Of a DNA stretch of 64,000 nt, positions 47,425 to 61,989 are shown in pieces (the stretch's first letter is position 1; every line of letters begins with the position of its first letter). A model generated the notes under the pieces. The model was given only the letters and a program-made list of their open reading frames with translations, was not told where the DNA came from and did not search any database. The stretch spans positions 124,875-188,874 of the forward strand of contig VZTJ01003540.1 of the NCBI GenBank assembly GCA_013397795.1. Direction: 5' to 3'. This stretch comes from Orthonyx spaldingii (lineage: Eukaryota; Chordata; Aves; Passeriformes; Orthonychidae). The translations under genes and the position numbers were made by a program.

Positions 47425-50400
47425 AATGACATGCATAAATGACCATCACATTATGGCTAAATCTAATTTTAGCTGTATTAAGCACACAAAATCGAACATT
47501 CTTCCTCTCTTCAAAACTTGTTTTATAATACAGCACAAAGTATTTGAATGCTAAAATAGGACAACTAACTACAATTGCATTGGTTAATTGAAGATACCCT
47601 AGGACAATTTTCTCCTTAAAACAATGAAAACATGTAAAAAATGGTTTTCAGCCTCTGGGCTCAACAAAATATGAAGGACACATAGTTCCAATTCACAAAA
47701 GTAATGCCTCAGTTATACACTGTTCTAGCCTTTAAACAAACAACTCTTCAAGCCAACACTAACCAGTAATGAGCTAAAAATTAAGGGTTTTGCACTTTCA
47801 CCAAACTGAAAGATCACAGAAAAGCTGATGAAAATACAACCACCTGCCAGTAGGTGTAAGCTTCCCAAGTCATGGAATCTTTAGCACTTCCCATGGGAGC
47901 TCACTATGTAAGTCTTCTGAATTTTGGTGAAAATTCAGCTGCAATGTAGTTCCCCTGGACAAACACTAATTTCTAGTCTTCTGACTGGTTTTGTTAATTT
48001 CTTTTTTTCACCCTTAATATGCTTCAATTAAATGGTTATTCTGACAGGTTCCTGTACCTAGTAATACCTTGCAACAGGGCCACAAGTGTGTGTACTGTTT
48101 TTCTTCATCTCCCTGTTGGTTCATCTTTACAATGTCATTAATTAATTGGTACAATGCCCTAACTCATAGGAAAAGGACAAAGGTAGCCTTTTTTTCTCAT
48201 AGTGAAGGGATGAAAGTTGAAATTATTTTGTTCAGCTCTTACCAAGAGTTCTCTTTCACATGGCAAGTGCGCTTTTTTTCTCTATTTGTTTGTAGCTGTG
48301 TAGTACATCTTCACATCTGGATACTGTCGGAGAGGGCTTTAATAGTCTTGCAGTAAGAAGATGAGAGAAGGCATTAAACCAGAAGTCCTTTTTATGAAGA
48401 CCACTTAACAACTCCTGAATTACAGCCAGTGCAATTTCACAGTGGGAAAATTGTTCCACTGTATAAGCCAGAAAATATCTCATCTTTTGCCATATATTCT
48501 GTATACTTGAGTTTTCCTTTTTCTTTTTAAAAAATAACTTCTAGTGACTGTGGCACTACAGTTGTACATATGAATTCTTTTGCAAAAGAAGCTCTCTAGG
48601 ACAAGCAAAAAATCTACAGTGATACAGGGAGAAGATAGCAGGCAGAAGGAAATAGTAACATGGTATTAACAAGCAGAAAAAACAGTGACACAGGCCCATT
48701 ACTAACCTGTTCAAGGCTTGTCTAGCCAGGCAAGCTGTGTAGCATGAGAGAAATGTTTTAAAGGCCATAGTTACCAAGTATAACTTACTTGGAAGACTTA
48801 TTTGGTCTTAGTTTGTATTTATACAGAAATTCGGGTTGTTTTTCCTTTTTTAGGTCAGTTCAAATTGCTTCCAAGGCAGTACACCTCAAAACTAGAAAAA
48901 GGCATGTTTCAACTCGGAGGAGAGTCTCACCCAGGCAATTCTACCAGCATAATTACACCTGTTTAAATACAGCAGTGTACTGACTAACAACACAACTGCA
49001 CAACAGCCCTGTGTAGACAAGCCCTCACTGTTTTCTCACATATCATATGGGAATAACTCCACTTTCTTTCATCACAAAGGTGTTTAGTAATTACATCACT
49101 CTAGATTTAAAAAACACACCTTTTTTTTTTTTTTCCCAGATACCACTGCTTTCTTCAGCTTTTTTTTCTCCCCAAAATTTCTGTCTGTAGCAGCCCCAGA
49201 GTATGGTAGCTCTCTATTTAGCAAAGGATGATGTGTCTTGTGTGGAAATATTGTTGAAGCTGTTGTTCTCCCAAGTCATCTGGAAGGATCATTAAAACAA
49301 AGTGACTTGGCACTAACCAGAACCGAAATTGCTGCTGTGGCTGCTGCTGCCACTGGAACACTCCCAGTTTCAGACACCACAGGCACACTGAAGCCAGGCT
49401 GGCACACAATGTGTAACCAGTAACTAATTAACACACCACACACAGAGGAGACTATGGAAAAACAAGACTGCTGTAGTTACTCTTTAAATGAGCAGACCAT
49501 GGCCAGCAAAGCTCTGAGGTAAATACCTTTGACATAGACTTCAAAAACATACCATTAAAGAATTAAATACAGCAAAGATATACTGCATTACTCTACCTCT
49601 TTGCTTGCCATCTGAAGCATGGTATCAAAGGAATCTACAGAAATTTTTAAAATTATGAAGAAATTCAAACAGTTACTGTTACGACTACCCCTTGTGGAGG
49701 AAGGTAAAAACTTGGACCAGAATAAGGATGTCCACCTCAGAGGCAAAATGGTGTTATTCTGAACCATCTATGGCTCAAAAAGTTAAAATATCCTTCCTGT
49801 GGACAGCAAAGAAAACAGATTTGGGAGGACCAAGGGAAGCCTGAAAGATTCAGAGGACCATCTCTTCTGCTAGGTGTTGGGATAGGCTGTTTTCTGAAGA
49901 CATACATCCAAAAAAAGGAGAGAAGCTGATTTAATTTACCGTTTTTCACCATTTTATTAGACACATATATTAAACATGTATTTAGCCTTCTAACTTCAGG
50001 TATTTCAGGCCACCAAATTAGCACCCTGGCTACTTACAAGTTAGTAGCTATTAACTGCTACATAGAGAAAAGTAGAACACACACCAACAAGCTTTCCTGT
50101 TTGCTTTTATGTGCAGGTTAACATTGGACTGTACCAGTACCTGTCTGAAATGTCACAAGAAAACTTAGGGGATTTTTCTAAACTGAAAACAAAAGATGAA
50201 GAGAGCTCACTCCAGATAGGATTACAGTCCTGCAGAGATTTGGAGAGACCCATCTTGGAATTTGCCTCCTGAAATATATATTGGAGTTTCCAAAGAGTCT
50301 AACAATGTTCGTTTCAAAAAACTCATGTATAAAGGAATACCACACTTTTTTCAAATTACAATAGGCAGTACTACAGCCTCAAGAGACTCCTGTCTGGAAG

Positions 50401-52826
50401 GGCCCTGCTAGTGAGTGTACCTCAAGGACACTTGAGGTACAGGTACTTTCAAAGGATAGTCCATTTCTTTCACAGCCTAAGTACCCAAAAGGCACAGCAG
50501 CAAACCAACTCACTGATGTGAGGTTTGGGAGTTCTTTAGCAAGGAGGGGGGCATGAGGCATAATAGGGGGTGTGTAGGTGCATCATTTTTAACTGAAGTC
50601 CCCAAGAGTAGGACAGGAGAACTACATGTAGTAAATAAGTATAACTCATGTTCAAGACCAAATAGAGGGTCATGTATAAAAACCGTCAATGGAACTCTAT
50701 TAACTGTAGGTCAGGCACTACAGTTTTGTCAGTACAGGTCCTTTTGTAGGCTTACTTCTAATGGAGATGCCTTTTCCCCATTTTTGCTGTGCTTCTGTTT
50801 AGTAAACATGAAGTATATTCTCATGCACAACTGTGTTGGACTCCTGGTTTGGATATGTACTGAACAGATTCAACTCTAAGAGGATAAATAAAATATTATA
50901 TGTCTCTCCCACTCTTTTGCTGCTCCATCAGCTGCAGGCTCAAGCACAGTATTAACAATTAAACCCATTTACACCATGACAGTGTATTCACCTATGCTGC
51001 AGTCTCATGTCTTTCTCTCCTACCTCCAATTACAAATTAATTTTCCTTAGAAGTGCTATAGCTCTTACTGCTGTCCTTGATGGGTATCAAATCACAGCCA
51101 CAGATAACACAGGTAACCTCACAACCTGCAGGTACAGATTTGGATCACACTGATCCAGTTTGCTGGGCCTTGGCCGAAGGTCAGACACACCCGACTGACT
51201 GCGTGAATCTAAGCCTGAACAGGAAGACAAAGTACGTGAAATTCAGCTCTACAAATTCTACATAACCTTGGGCTCAGTGTCACATACAAAGGACTAAATT
51301 TCCTTTCCATCTGTCCTGCTCTTCCTTTATTTTCCTTTTTTTGATTAAACCCTAAGCCTGCTTCCTTAAGCGACATATGAAAAAAACCCCGGAAATCAGT
51401 GAGCCTTCTTGTAAGGCTCACGTGATCACAGACAGGAATTCATGGTGTTTTCTCATGTAACTACTTTGCATATTCAGTCGTATATTACTAGCAGGAAAAA
51501 TACAAATAGCAACAAATAAAAAACCCCAGAGGACACTGTGCACTTTAATGCAATGAGTAGTTTTAACTTTACGCTACTGCTTTTAACCTGTACTCCTCCC
51601 TTACTTTTTAAAATTAAGTTTGTTTAAAAAAATCCCAAAAATCACATCTGGATGCTTCACATAAACATAAGCATAAAAGGTAAGTATCTTCAGAAAATGC
51701 CAACTGTAAAAAAGACTGTGTCGATTAAAAAAGAGGGACTTCAGAAACAGAAATTAAGCAATTTGATTAAAGCTATTTACAGAACCAATGCTGATTCTGT
51801 GGTGAGAACTAGACTGTGGCATCTCACTGGCTGCAGTGCCTAACCTCAGAGCAGCAAAAATTAGCAGAACAGGAATAATTTCATAATTGACATGTTATAG
51901 CTAAATTTCACCATTTGCAAAATACGTAATTCCTTAGGATTTATTTGAGAATGAAATATATATTTGTAGTTGTAAAAACAGATTTTATGATGAAGGAACT
52001 ATATAATATTATTTTTACTTTGATAAAATAGTTCCATTCTAAGCCTGAACAAATCATTTTAGAGATACAGATGTACAACTTTAACTACCTCCCAAGCCAC
52101 ACAACATATTCCTAATACTTGTTTTAAAATTTAAAAGCCAGATGGATAAATCAGTTGACAGAACTATTGTTATCATGTGACTCTTTTGTAGTTTTGTTTT
52201 TCTTACTATGTTATTAACTTGTTCAGGCAGAGGAAAATTAAGATGTAGGCCATGTGTGCACTGCATTGGAAAATCCGAAAGCTTAGTATCAAATCAAGGC
52301 ATCAACTGTTGAAGTCTACACTCTTTTAGTGATCTTTTTAATGAAATTTGTATTTCAGTAAACAGGACAGCTGGAAATTGGTGTTCAATATTACTCCATA
52401 ATAAATGGAAATGCTGAAAAGTTAATTTAATGAAGAAATATCTCAGATAAGCATCCAAAACTATGTGACCTTAGGATATTTTTTTACTGGACAGGATACT
52501 GCAACTGTACAAGAAGCACTGTAACTCCTGTGAGGATACTTCCAAGGTGACTGGACACCTTCTCATGATTTCACAATAAGCTTGTGGCAAAACACGTAAG
52601 GGAAAAACAGTTGCTGCAATTTTTTTTCCCCACATCTGGTTTTTGGTTTGTGGTTTGGGTTGGTTGCATTTTCTTCTTTTTTGGCAAAAATGTAAGCCAA
52701 TGTTACCAACATGAGAATAATGCTAATAGAGCAGGCTGACTGCTACTCAGAAGACATTCTCAAAGTAATGTATCAATGCAATGAGCTACTGACCTTCCTC
52801 CTACATTCGCAAAGTGAAAATCTTAC
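47425..52826. other. AT-rich sequence, no supported gene
   Basis: A T14 run with a pyrimidine tract (49112-49137) is followed by several AG dinucleotides and a 61-codon plus-strand frame ending at 49423 (TEIAAVAAAATGTLPVSDTT region, Ala-rich from GCT/GCC repeats). That frame has no ATG start and no donor in place. A perfect 10-bp hairpin lies at 50417-50440. The 50553-50879 frame (plus) has no support. No further repeats are recognised. Confidence 0.4.
50417..50440. repeat. Perfect 10-bp inverted repeat, 4-nt loop
   Basis: GTACCTCAAG (50417-50426), GACA loop, CTTGAGGTAC (50431-50440), followed by a further AGGTAC. A tight hairpin in otherwise ordinary sequence. Confidence 0.85.
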
Positions 52827-52995
52827 AGAATCACAGAATAAGGCGAGTTGGAATTTGCTCTGAAAAGAGTTAAGTTATTCATGCCATTAACTTCTAAACC
52901 TCAGAAAGCTGCAATAGACAGGGATTAGTTCAGTGCTATAAGCACCCTGCTTATGACTGGGGGACGTTCTAACCACATCAGAGCAGTCTGAAATA
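52827..52995 (-). mobile_element. tRNA-Ile-headed SINE with CR1-type tail
   Basis: Read on the minus strand, the right end resembles a decayed tRNA-Ile gene. CTCTGATGTGGTTAGAACGT (52984 to 52965) aligns with the D-arm/A-box, ATAAGC with the anticodon region, and GAACTAATCCCTGTC (52937 to 52923) with the B-box/T-arm; spacing is as in a tRNA. About 60 bp of linker follows, then the left end (plus strand AGAATCACAGAATAAGGCGA, 52827-52846) is the reverse complement of a CR1 3' tail. Head, linker and tail lie on the same strand, the architecture of the CR1-mobilised SINEs reported in zebra finch and relatives. It is diverged and the exact ends and target duplication are unclear. Confidence 0.55.
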
Positions 52996-55900
52996 AGTCC
53001 ACTGCAGTCTAGAAGAAATTATTTTCAGAAATGCTGCATAGTTGCACAGGGAATGTCTGGACTGCAAAAAGAAAGGCAATAAAAGTTACAGACCTAACTT
53101 TTTCTACTGGAATAAAATGTACATAACTGAAGCCATTGCCATGTTTAACACCAGTCAGCCATTCCTGTGTCTAAAACGAACCAACCAAACAATAAAATGA
53201 TTTATTAAATGTTGGTATAATAAAGTTACGTTTATTTAAAGCAGATTGTTTTCTACATTTTAGAAAATATTTCTCTACAATAACTTTGCAAGTTTTACTA
53301 GCTATATTTCATTTAACAATGTTCCTTTTTGTTTATTTTAATAGATCTGAGATATTTCTGGTGGCAAGAGCAGACTGACATACGAAAATTTCCGTAAGTT
53401 AACATATAGGCAAAAAGTCCACCTGGCTGAGACATCCAGCAGATGAGTTTGAGGACTTTCATCCGGAATGTGGCTTGCTTGCATTAAAGTACTAAGTATA
53501 TTTGGAATCATGACACTTTGTGCTAACACTTAATTCTTCAGAGAAAGATCTGAAGAGGGTTATATTTTCCAAAGCACTACCTGGCCTGATAGGCAGTCTC
53601 ATTCACAGAATCTCTGCCCGGTATTCCAAGGGGGTGGCATGAAGAGTGCTACAAAGTAATACAAGCACTGGGAATCGTATACTGCTCTATATTCTGCTAC
53701 CAGCAGGAGGCTGGCTGGAAAAAAACCAACAATTCAAGCCAATGACAGACACTTCTATTCTGATTTGAGGAAACAGTGATAAAAACATACATTCCAGGTG
53801 ATATAAGATGGATTCTAAAACAAATGACAAAAGGTTATGTGTAAAAAGGAGTCAGTTTGGGAATGCCAACAGTTACAGCAGCCATGCTGGTCCCTATGGT
53901 ATCTCTTCCTAGTAAGCACACCCAGTTTGTGCTCTTAAGGCATTTTGCATTATACTCCCTAAGGTGTCTACTTCACTCTTCATTTAAGGAAGGTTTTCTG
54001 TCCTCATGTCCCTATCCTGCTGGGCATGCCAACATGTACAAAAAGAGAGGTAAAAAGTACCTAGTTATTTGCTAGTTTGGCAGCCTGTTTGTGATTGCTT
54101 TCCTTAAACATATTATCAAGCTTCCATCACATCCTTTACCAGGTGACCAAAGGTACTGTAAACTTAAAACTTCAAAGAGCAAAAGAGATTTGCATTTGGC
54201 ACAGTCTAAGCTTTCACAGAATATACAATCTCTCTGCAAATATTTCCAGAAAAGCTAGCAGACTTCGCATGGAAGGGAAAAGGGAAGGGGAAGGCGAGGG
54301 GGAGAGAGGGAGGGATTTTGCTGCAGAAACTGATTTATGCTGCTTTGAAGGGGTTTTTCACGTGGTACCAATGTGCTTTTCTGAACTGTCAAGTAAAATA
54401 CAGCTGAAGCATAACTTTGCTTTCTTCATTCAGGTGGAGGAAAATAAATGGGAATTCCCCACCAGGTCTGCACTTCGGGAGTTTTGATAGCACATCTACT
54501 TTAGCCAACAGTAAAGAGAAGGCATACTTTTAGCTATTCTAACTGTGACGACCAACTTGGACATCATTGTAGTTTGTAGTTAAATCAGCAAGAAGTCATA
54601 GAATAAATGACTAAAAATACCACATCCCTAAAAGTCTCAGATTAGTCTACTGGTGAAATAAATGTGATGCATAAATATGCCAACTTCACTTTATCTGTTA
54701 CAACCTTAAGTGCATTAAAATAAATTCATAGCATTTTGTCTCACCAAGATTTTAAAAGTCTCAGAACAGAGTATTTTGTTTGTGTGTCAATATAGAAGTC
54801 AGTGGAACAGCTTGTGGAGCCTCAAAGTCACCAACTGTGACCAACTAAAAACTATAGGATGACTTCTCTGGTTTCGGAGAAGGTTTAGTTGCTGTATCCC
54901 TGTGAGACTCAATCATTGTTACACCACTGACCATGGAAAAATCATAGTTAAAACCGCTGATCAAACAGGCACTTAGAAGAGGAAAGAAATGGACACTTCT
55001 TGAGTCACCAGTTCACAACAAGCAATACCAACACAATACATTGTTACTAGAAATATCCAAGATCAAAACAAGAATTAAACAACACTGGACAGTACTGCTT
55101 AATGTCTTATAATAAAGTATTTGCAAATATACTTAGAGATACAGAAACCCATGTAAATATTAAAAATCTATTTCTTGAAAAAATCCGAAGGCTGTCTCTG
55201 TGATTAAAAAAAAAAAATAAATAGGGAAACAGCTGAGAAGGTTCAGAAATTCCTTAAATTAAAAAAAAAATTACTAGTTTTAATAACAAGGTGACAACAC
55301 CAGATCTATCAAGATTAACTATTGCTTGGGAAAAATGCTTAACTCAATGCATTTTACATACATTTTGCATACTTTAGAAAGCTTATTTTACACTAATTAA
55401 TTTTCTTACTGACTGCTGGAAAGAAAAATACCTTGAAGAAAGCAAAAAGCAGTGGCCACAAAATCTCACTGCAGGCAAGGGAATTGACAGGAGTCTCTTT
55501 AGATAGATTCTTCTAAAAAAAAAAAAAATTAAAAAGAAGTATGTTTCGGGTGACAGAATTCCTTTAAATTAAGCATTTACTAATGCGCATAGTCAAAGTC
55601 CACAAGATAAAGCTACAGCAATTAAAAAAAAGTTTACTTCAAATATGTACCATAAACCTAAACCCCCTTGATGATTAATTGCATTGCATAATTGTGGCTC
55701 TTAAGAGATACAGTCAATAAGACCAAAAAGACACGGTTTGTGCAAATTATGATTCTTCATGACTTGCATAGACCTCTGACCCCTTGAAAGCCATGCTGAT
55801 TATACCAGGGTAGTTTTTATGAAATGAGCATGACATGCTTGTTTTATTTTATCCACAGTTTTCATCTCCACCAAGACCAATCACTGTCTGTTAAAGAAAA

Positions 55901-58900
55901 ATTTATTGTTGTGTCAAGCCCTTTTATTATTCTTTGCAGATGAGTCATCAAGGGAGAGTAGCACTCCTAAATCTTTCCTTTATTAAGACAGTGAACTTGC
56001 TGTAGTCAAGAAAGCATGATGTAACCATGAGGCACAGATAAGACCTGGACAAAATTCAGTGCAAAATAAATTCTTAATCGATCTGAGATTAAACAGACAT
56101 TAATACAACAAACTTTTTGAGAGAACCAAATGCCGAGGAGAGATGTTAGATCATGTACCCTGGAGTTAAAGACTGTCATCCCAAGAACCTCAGCCAAAGC
56201 TACAGAAGTGCAGTATTATCAAACAATATTTTAAAACAGAGAGAAACATGAAAATATGGAGCTTATGGAAGAGTTAATTTTTTAAGTGGAAAATCTAAAA
56301 TCTGCTAAGATCTATGATAAGAGTGAAAACTCTCCAGTACTGCCACCTGTTTTAAAGACATGACACATAAATGGATGCATTAATAGATGTCCACTAATAT
56401 TCATATCCTGTGTTGTTAGCTACAAATCATAGAAAAGATAAGATGTAATTATTGCCATTTCTCTTGCTTTGTTGATACCTATGCTCTGTTCAGAAGATGC
56501 CAGACAGAACACTCTTTTGGACACCAGGCAGTCTGGATGTTCAGTAACAGCTAAATCAGTTCCACAAATCATAGAAGAAAAGGTTTTCAAAATATCAGAC
56601 AGCTGCCCAAGTAAGTGCTTTTAGATTATTATTACTATCACAATAAAACAGCATATTAATTTAATAGGTCAGGTATTAATCTTGTAGTATACCAATCTTC
56701 AATTAAGATCAAGAACCAATCAGGATGATTAGAAAGCAAAGAGAGGCCTCTCTAAAAAAGTTAATCCTGTCTATTTTCATGGTGGCTGTAAGACTCTCAG
56801 GTATGTTTTCTGGCACACTTAGATCAGCATTTTGATATAAAGAAACAGACCTTAATATTGTCAGGTTTTACATTATATATATAATTCAAGTAATCCTTTG
56901 GGGAAATAACCTCCTTTTTTCCGGAACATGGCCAGAGAAAGCAGGGCCTACAGGAATAGGACAACATGAAGAAAAACATGGGAAAAAATACTTAATGTCA
57001 CACTATTAGTAAAGAAAAATATATCAGCACAACAGCAACAGAAAAACTGCATGGCATTGCTCAAAACATCTCTATTTCTCATATATTCAAAACTGGAGGC
57101 AGGAGGAATGGGAGGATGGAGAAATATTTTAGAGACTCTGATGAAGCTCTAACATAGAACATCCCAAGAGCCAAAAATGATAGTGTAGCAGTCCATTTAG
57201 ATTACAACAGGGTGAGGACAAAGGCAGAATATCACTGACCAACAGTTTGTAAGAAACAAATGGCCAGATTTTAGAAAGTCCAATCAATTGTGCAAAGAAG
57301 GAAAAAATTAAATCCAGATACTTACAGAGCAGAATGTGTCAGTCTCATTTCCCAAAACATGATTCTGCAAATAATTTAGCTTAAGAAAAAAGTGTCAAAC
57401 AATGTCTGGTTCTTTCCATCAGCAAATACTTTTCCTACAGATTATCTTCTTTTAACTTAAATGAAAAACAGCTGTCTTTTTCCCAGTACCACTGATGTTT
57501 TAAAGGGGTGAATAATATATAGTAGATACACAGCGTTTTGCATGAAATCACTGACTATTGCTCAGAACAACTCTGTAAAGGTAAATAAATAGAAACAAAT
57601 AAGTGCAATATTTTTACTCTTCTTAAATTAAGCATGGGAAGGGAGGGATCATCAAGTTTCCTCTTGCCCTGGGACAAATACACTACACGCACTTACTGCT
57701 CTTCCTTTTAAAACAATTAGCCATTTGGAATCTCCTCTGTCTCTTATGGCTTTCTGCCTCACCTCAACTGGAATTCATGCCAAGAATATTACTTGTTAAA
57801 AAAGGTCCAAGTAATCCTGCTGTAACTCTCAAAAGTTACATGCACAAACAACAATTGACTGTATTGCAGCTTTAGAAGGCTCAAGGATACTAAATTCTCA
57901 TGTGTTTTTGTTCATGTTCTGCAGCTACCCCAGCAGAAACTTCTGTAATAGTTCATCTACATTGCCATTTGTGACCCAAAAGGAAAGCACTTTTACATGT
58001 GTTTGGTTCAGCATACTGATTTTTCTTTTCCTAAAGAAATTTAATTATTTTTTTATTCTGCATATGGAATCTACCCATCACCAATCAGTTCATGAGCTTT
58101 AATGAAGTGGAAAACCAAACTGTTTTTAATTTTTTTCTTCCATATTATAAACATGTATTTTCTGGAATAGTTAAAAATACCTTTTACAATGTGTCCCAAC
58201 ACACACAAAAACTTTTCAACAGAATCACAGGACACCAGTTCCCATTCAGCCACAAAACACTTGGCAAATGCTACCCTTAAATCTGCACTGAGCTTTTTAA
58301 TAAAAGTAGAAATCAATTTCATACTGGCGACTCCAGCTTTCCTGTAAAAACTCATTAGCAACATGGGTAGGTTTACCTCAGTAAACACCAATCATTTGCA
58401 AGATTAGTTAAATCCTCAAATGTTAGTTTGTCCAACTAACATAAAATTATGTGATTTTCATTAGTCTACTACTAAGACAATCAATATTTTTTGGCAGCAA
58501 CTATTTATCAAGCAATAACATCAATGGGTTACTTTTTTCATGTCCCCCAGTCTTAGACAGAAGTATTCTATCTACTAAAACCAAACAGAACCCTCTCAGC
58601 AGTGCTGTAAAACTAAGTTCAATTATAATTTGGAAATATTGTCAGGTTTGCAAAAAAATATTTCTTGGAACATGACCTAGCAAAGAACTGTACTCTCTGG
58701 CCTTTGCAGTATCTTTTGACTTCAGTATTCATTTTAGTTCAGCCCAATGAGAAGCAATGTTTTTGTGGGGCTTAAAAAAATCACTTAGTGAAGGAGATTT
58801 TGATTTATATTGAAAAATTATTGTTGTGCAATGAATTCATAATCACAATCAATGTATTTGGCATAGAACTATGAATTGCATACCATTTATTAGGATGTTG

Positions 58901-61900
58901 CCAGGTCTTTATCTTTCTGCATATAAAATCCTATGCAAGAAATGCAGCAGCACTGAAAGCAAAACAGTTGGGTTAATACCATAAGAGAGAGTAGCAATGC
59001 TGAAATGTCCATGCCCTCACTCTGGTCACAAAGGTCTCGGTTTATCTAGATCAATTGTTTTTCATATTTTTTGTTAAAATGTCAAAGAGAAGTTAGTAAA
59101 CCACCACATGGAACACAACTAAGTTAAACTTCAAAGCCATTTACTGTCTTTTAAGGAAAGAAGAGCATCAAAGCATTCAGTAATGTTGTCTTCTCTGCTT
59201 AAAAAATCTTGTTTTCCCTTTTAAGCTGCCATAAGACTCTGGCTTTAGACAAGAAGAAGAAGAAACAGTAGCAGCATTGGGACAGGGGAACTTCTAGGCA
59301 TATGACATTTGCATTACTATAGCTCAGAACAACCAGAACTAACTACATTCAGACTGCTTACAAATGCCACAGCAGAAAAAAGTTACTGAAGAGAGGATAT
59401 TTCAGAAGATTGCATGAGGGCTCACAGGGAAACGGTAAAGGTACCCTCCTAAGATCTAGTATTGCTTATGGTCAGTAGTAATCAAACCTAAAATCTGAAG
59501 ACAGCTATTTGCAAAATAGTAATGTGACACAGGAATTTCAGTAAAACTCAGCCTGGCCATCATAACTTTTGAGTTCTCCAGGAAAATCCCTCTCACAATG
59601 TCACTTTGTTCAGGAAGTTTGCCTATGTAAAGTATTCCGCAACAAAAAAAGTGCAACTCCTAAGGCAAATAACTTAAACCATAAATTCCCCATAAATCTT
59701 ACTTTTATCATTAGGTTTTTAAATACTGTGTAATCTTCAGGAACTCTGTATCTATGGATACACCACAGGAGTGGTTTTGTGTCAAAATAATTTGGCTGGA
59801 CCAACACTACCTGGGATCAGCCTCCTCTTGCCTGTGCCAGCCTTAGCGCTGTTGCTCACTGTGTTTCTTTAATACACTGGTTTAATTGCAACAGTTCATT
59901 TGCTGCAACATCACGCTAATTAATCACGGGGCAAGAGCTTGCCTTTGTGCCAAGAGAACCAAACCCCTCCTCCAAGCACTTTCAGCCTCACACAGTCAGC
60001 CGTGCAAGAGGAGGGATTCCTTTTACCTTTATTGAAGAATATCAGTGAGAACTCCGGAGGAGCCTCCACAGTCTTGGAGTGCAACACAAATAAAACGACA
60101 GGGACAGGGAAGAGGTAGACTGGCACATGAAAAAGGCAAAGGGATCAAGGGCAGCAACAATAAATTAGCAATTGCAAGAGGGCTGAAAGAAAAGGCTAAT
60201 GAAAGCTGAGAACACACAGTGCATTTAGTGAAGCTCTAAGAAGGACAGAAGAGAATGAGCTGCAGGCACAGAAAACAAAGAAGCAGAAAGGCCTACCCAG
60301 AGGCAAACTATAAAACTCAATAAACATCTGCTGATTGAGCTTCCAGGCTCTAAATACAACTATTATGAGCAGGAGAAAAAGGATGCTAACAATTTATCTT
60401 AAAATATATAAATTGGAAAACCCCATGGTCTAGAAATCTTCTGTGTCATGGTCACCTTTTTCAAAATCTATTTTCTCAAAGTTACTAGATCACATCGTCC
60501 CTTCAAGCAATGCCACCAAATCTGCATTAAATCCACAATACTGTCATTCTTTTAAAAAGAAAACCTGTCCCAATTCAGCCTATTAGTAAAATCTTCTAAA
60601 AATCTTTGTTTCTCTAATAAACAGTTTTAAGTGCAATTCCATAAGCATGCCCCAGCTAGATACATTCCTCTTTGAAAGACCAAGCCGAGCAACTGCAATT
60701 GAATTACTAGTTTGATTAATAAAATTTTTGATAAATCATGATAGCATAGTAAAATTAATAAATTGAAATGTAAGTTCTTATACATTACAATGACAGAATT
60801 GCATCAATAATGATGTGCTGCTTATTTCAGCTCCTTAAATGAAATGCAGTATAAAGTACAAAGCATCACTGTCATGGCAATGGTACTGCATATTACCGGC
60901 ATTTCAAATTTAACACAAAGCTTACTCTATCAGTTGTTCTATTTATATTTTCTGTACAGAAGACAGGGTTTTACACTTGGTCTAAATAAATAATAATCAC
61001 TACATCTTGGCAGCATGGTCCTTTAACCATTCCAGGATACGTCAGATAGATGATTTAAGGCTACCAACTGTTCACAATTCCTATTCAGATAAATAAATAG
61101 CGCAGCTTTAGACACAGCCCAGTTTGATGGGGAAAAAAAAAAATCTAGAAAACACTGAAAAACTGAACTGTAACTGGACTGTGAATTACTTCATTGACTC
61201 CAAAAGATCACATAAATCCATCATTTTAATTTCTCAGTAAAATCTCTGCTTTAGATTTAAAAAACAAATGCTGACTCAGTTGTCAGAATGATGCCCTGAA
61301 ACACTTGGAAGTAATGAATCAGCAATGGCAGAAGTTCACAAATAAGAAACTCATGTAACTTCTTATCATAAGTTTGAGCTGTATTTCTTCTAGACTTCTT
61401 TCTATTTCTCCCTTTCCCTTTCCCAATGGATGCTGGTTCCTGTTCTCAGCCTTTCCTACACTGTAGACTGCTTCAATCCTGATTGTGCCAAGCACCAAAC
61501 AGTGTTTGCACGACCGTGACAGAAGAGTGGTGCTAAGAAACAGTCCTTTCATGGCGATGGGAATTGCTAATTTTTAACTTTGTTTTGATCCACTGGGAGC
61601 TGTGTTTATACATTGTGAATGAGCCAGACTGTGTATGGATTTTAATCACTGTAGAATTTCCTGCTTCTCAGAAATGGTGTCCCGTTAGTCCCTGGCAGTA
61701 ACACACAGATATCAGATAAGTCTGTCATCTTCAGGGACTTGGTATAATCCAGTACTAAACAACCAAGACATCCACACCCACATCAGGAATTATTCACGTT
61801 CTTTTTAGGTTGAATTTACTATGAATGTGTCTTTGAAATCTAAGTTTAACTTCAAAGCCGATTTAAGTGAACAAACTGAGCTGGATTCTGGATTAACAGC

Positions 61901-61989
61901 AAACTCATTATCACTAGAAACTCCCACATTACTGTATTTAAAAAACAAAATCTAAATTTAAACTTCCCTACTGTGATTTATTTCTGTAG
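52996..61989. other. AT-rich sequence, no supported gene
   Basis: About 9 kb with no exon pair, recognised repeat or RNA gene that I can support. A purine tract lies at 54270-54314 (GGAAGGGAAAAGGGAAGGGG onwards). A-runs occur near 55205-55220, 55260-55270 and 55515-55530. The minus-strand frame 58071-58391 (106 codons) and plus-strand frame 54095-54487 (130 codons) lack any supporting context. Homeodomain-type TAAT motifs cluster around 59915-59925. Confidence 0.4.
54270..54314. repeat. Polypurine tract
   Basis: About 45 nt of almost pure A/G (one C) starting GGAAGGGAAAAGGGAAGGGG. Such mirror-type purine tracts can adopt triplex structures; no function is evident. Confidence 0.75.

Noticed and set aside
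52920..52975. Plus-strand tRNA-like text (GGGATTAGTTCAGTGCTATA)
   Set aside because: The minus-strand reading aligns better with tRNA-Ile and is on the same strand as the CR1 tail, so the plus-strand resemblance is likely due to partial palindromy; it is not an intact tRNA gene in either orientation.
58071..58391. 106-codon minus-strand ORF
   Set aside because: No splice sites, start context or recognisable domain; AT-rich Lys/Phe/Ile composition is consistent with chance.
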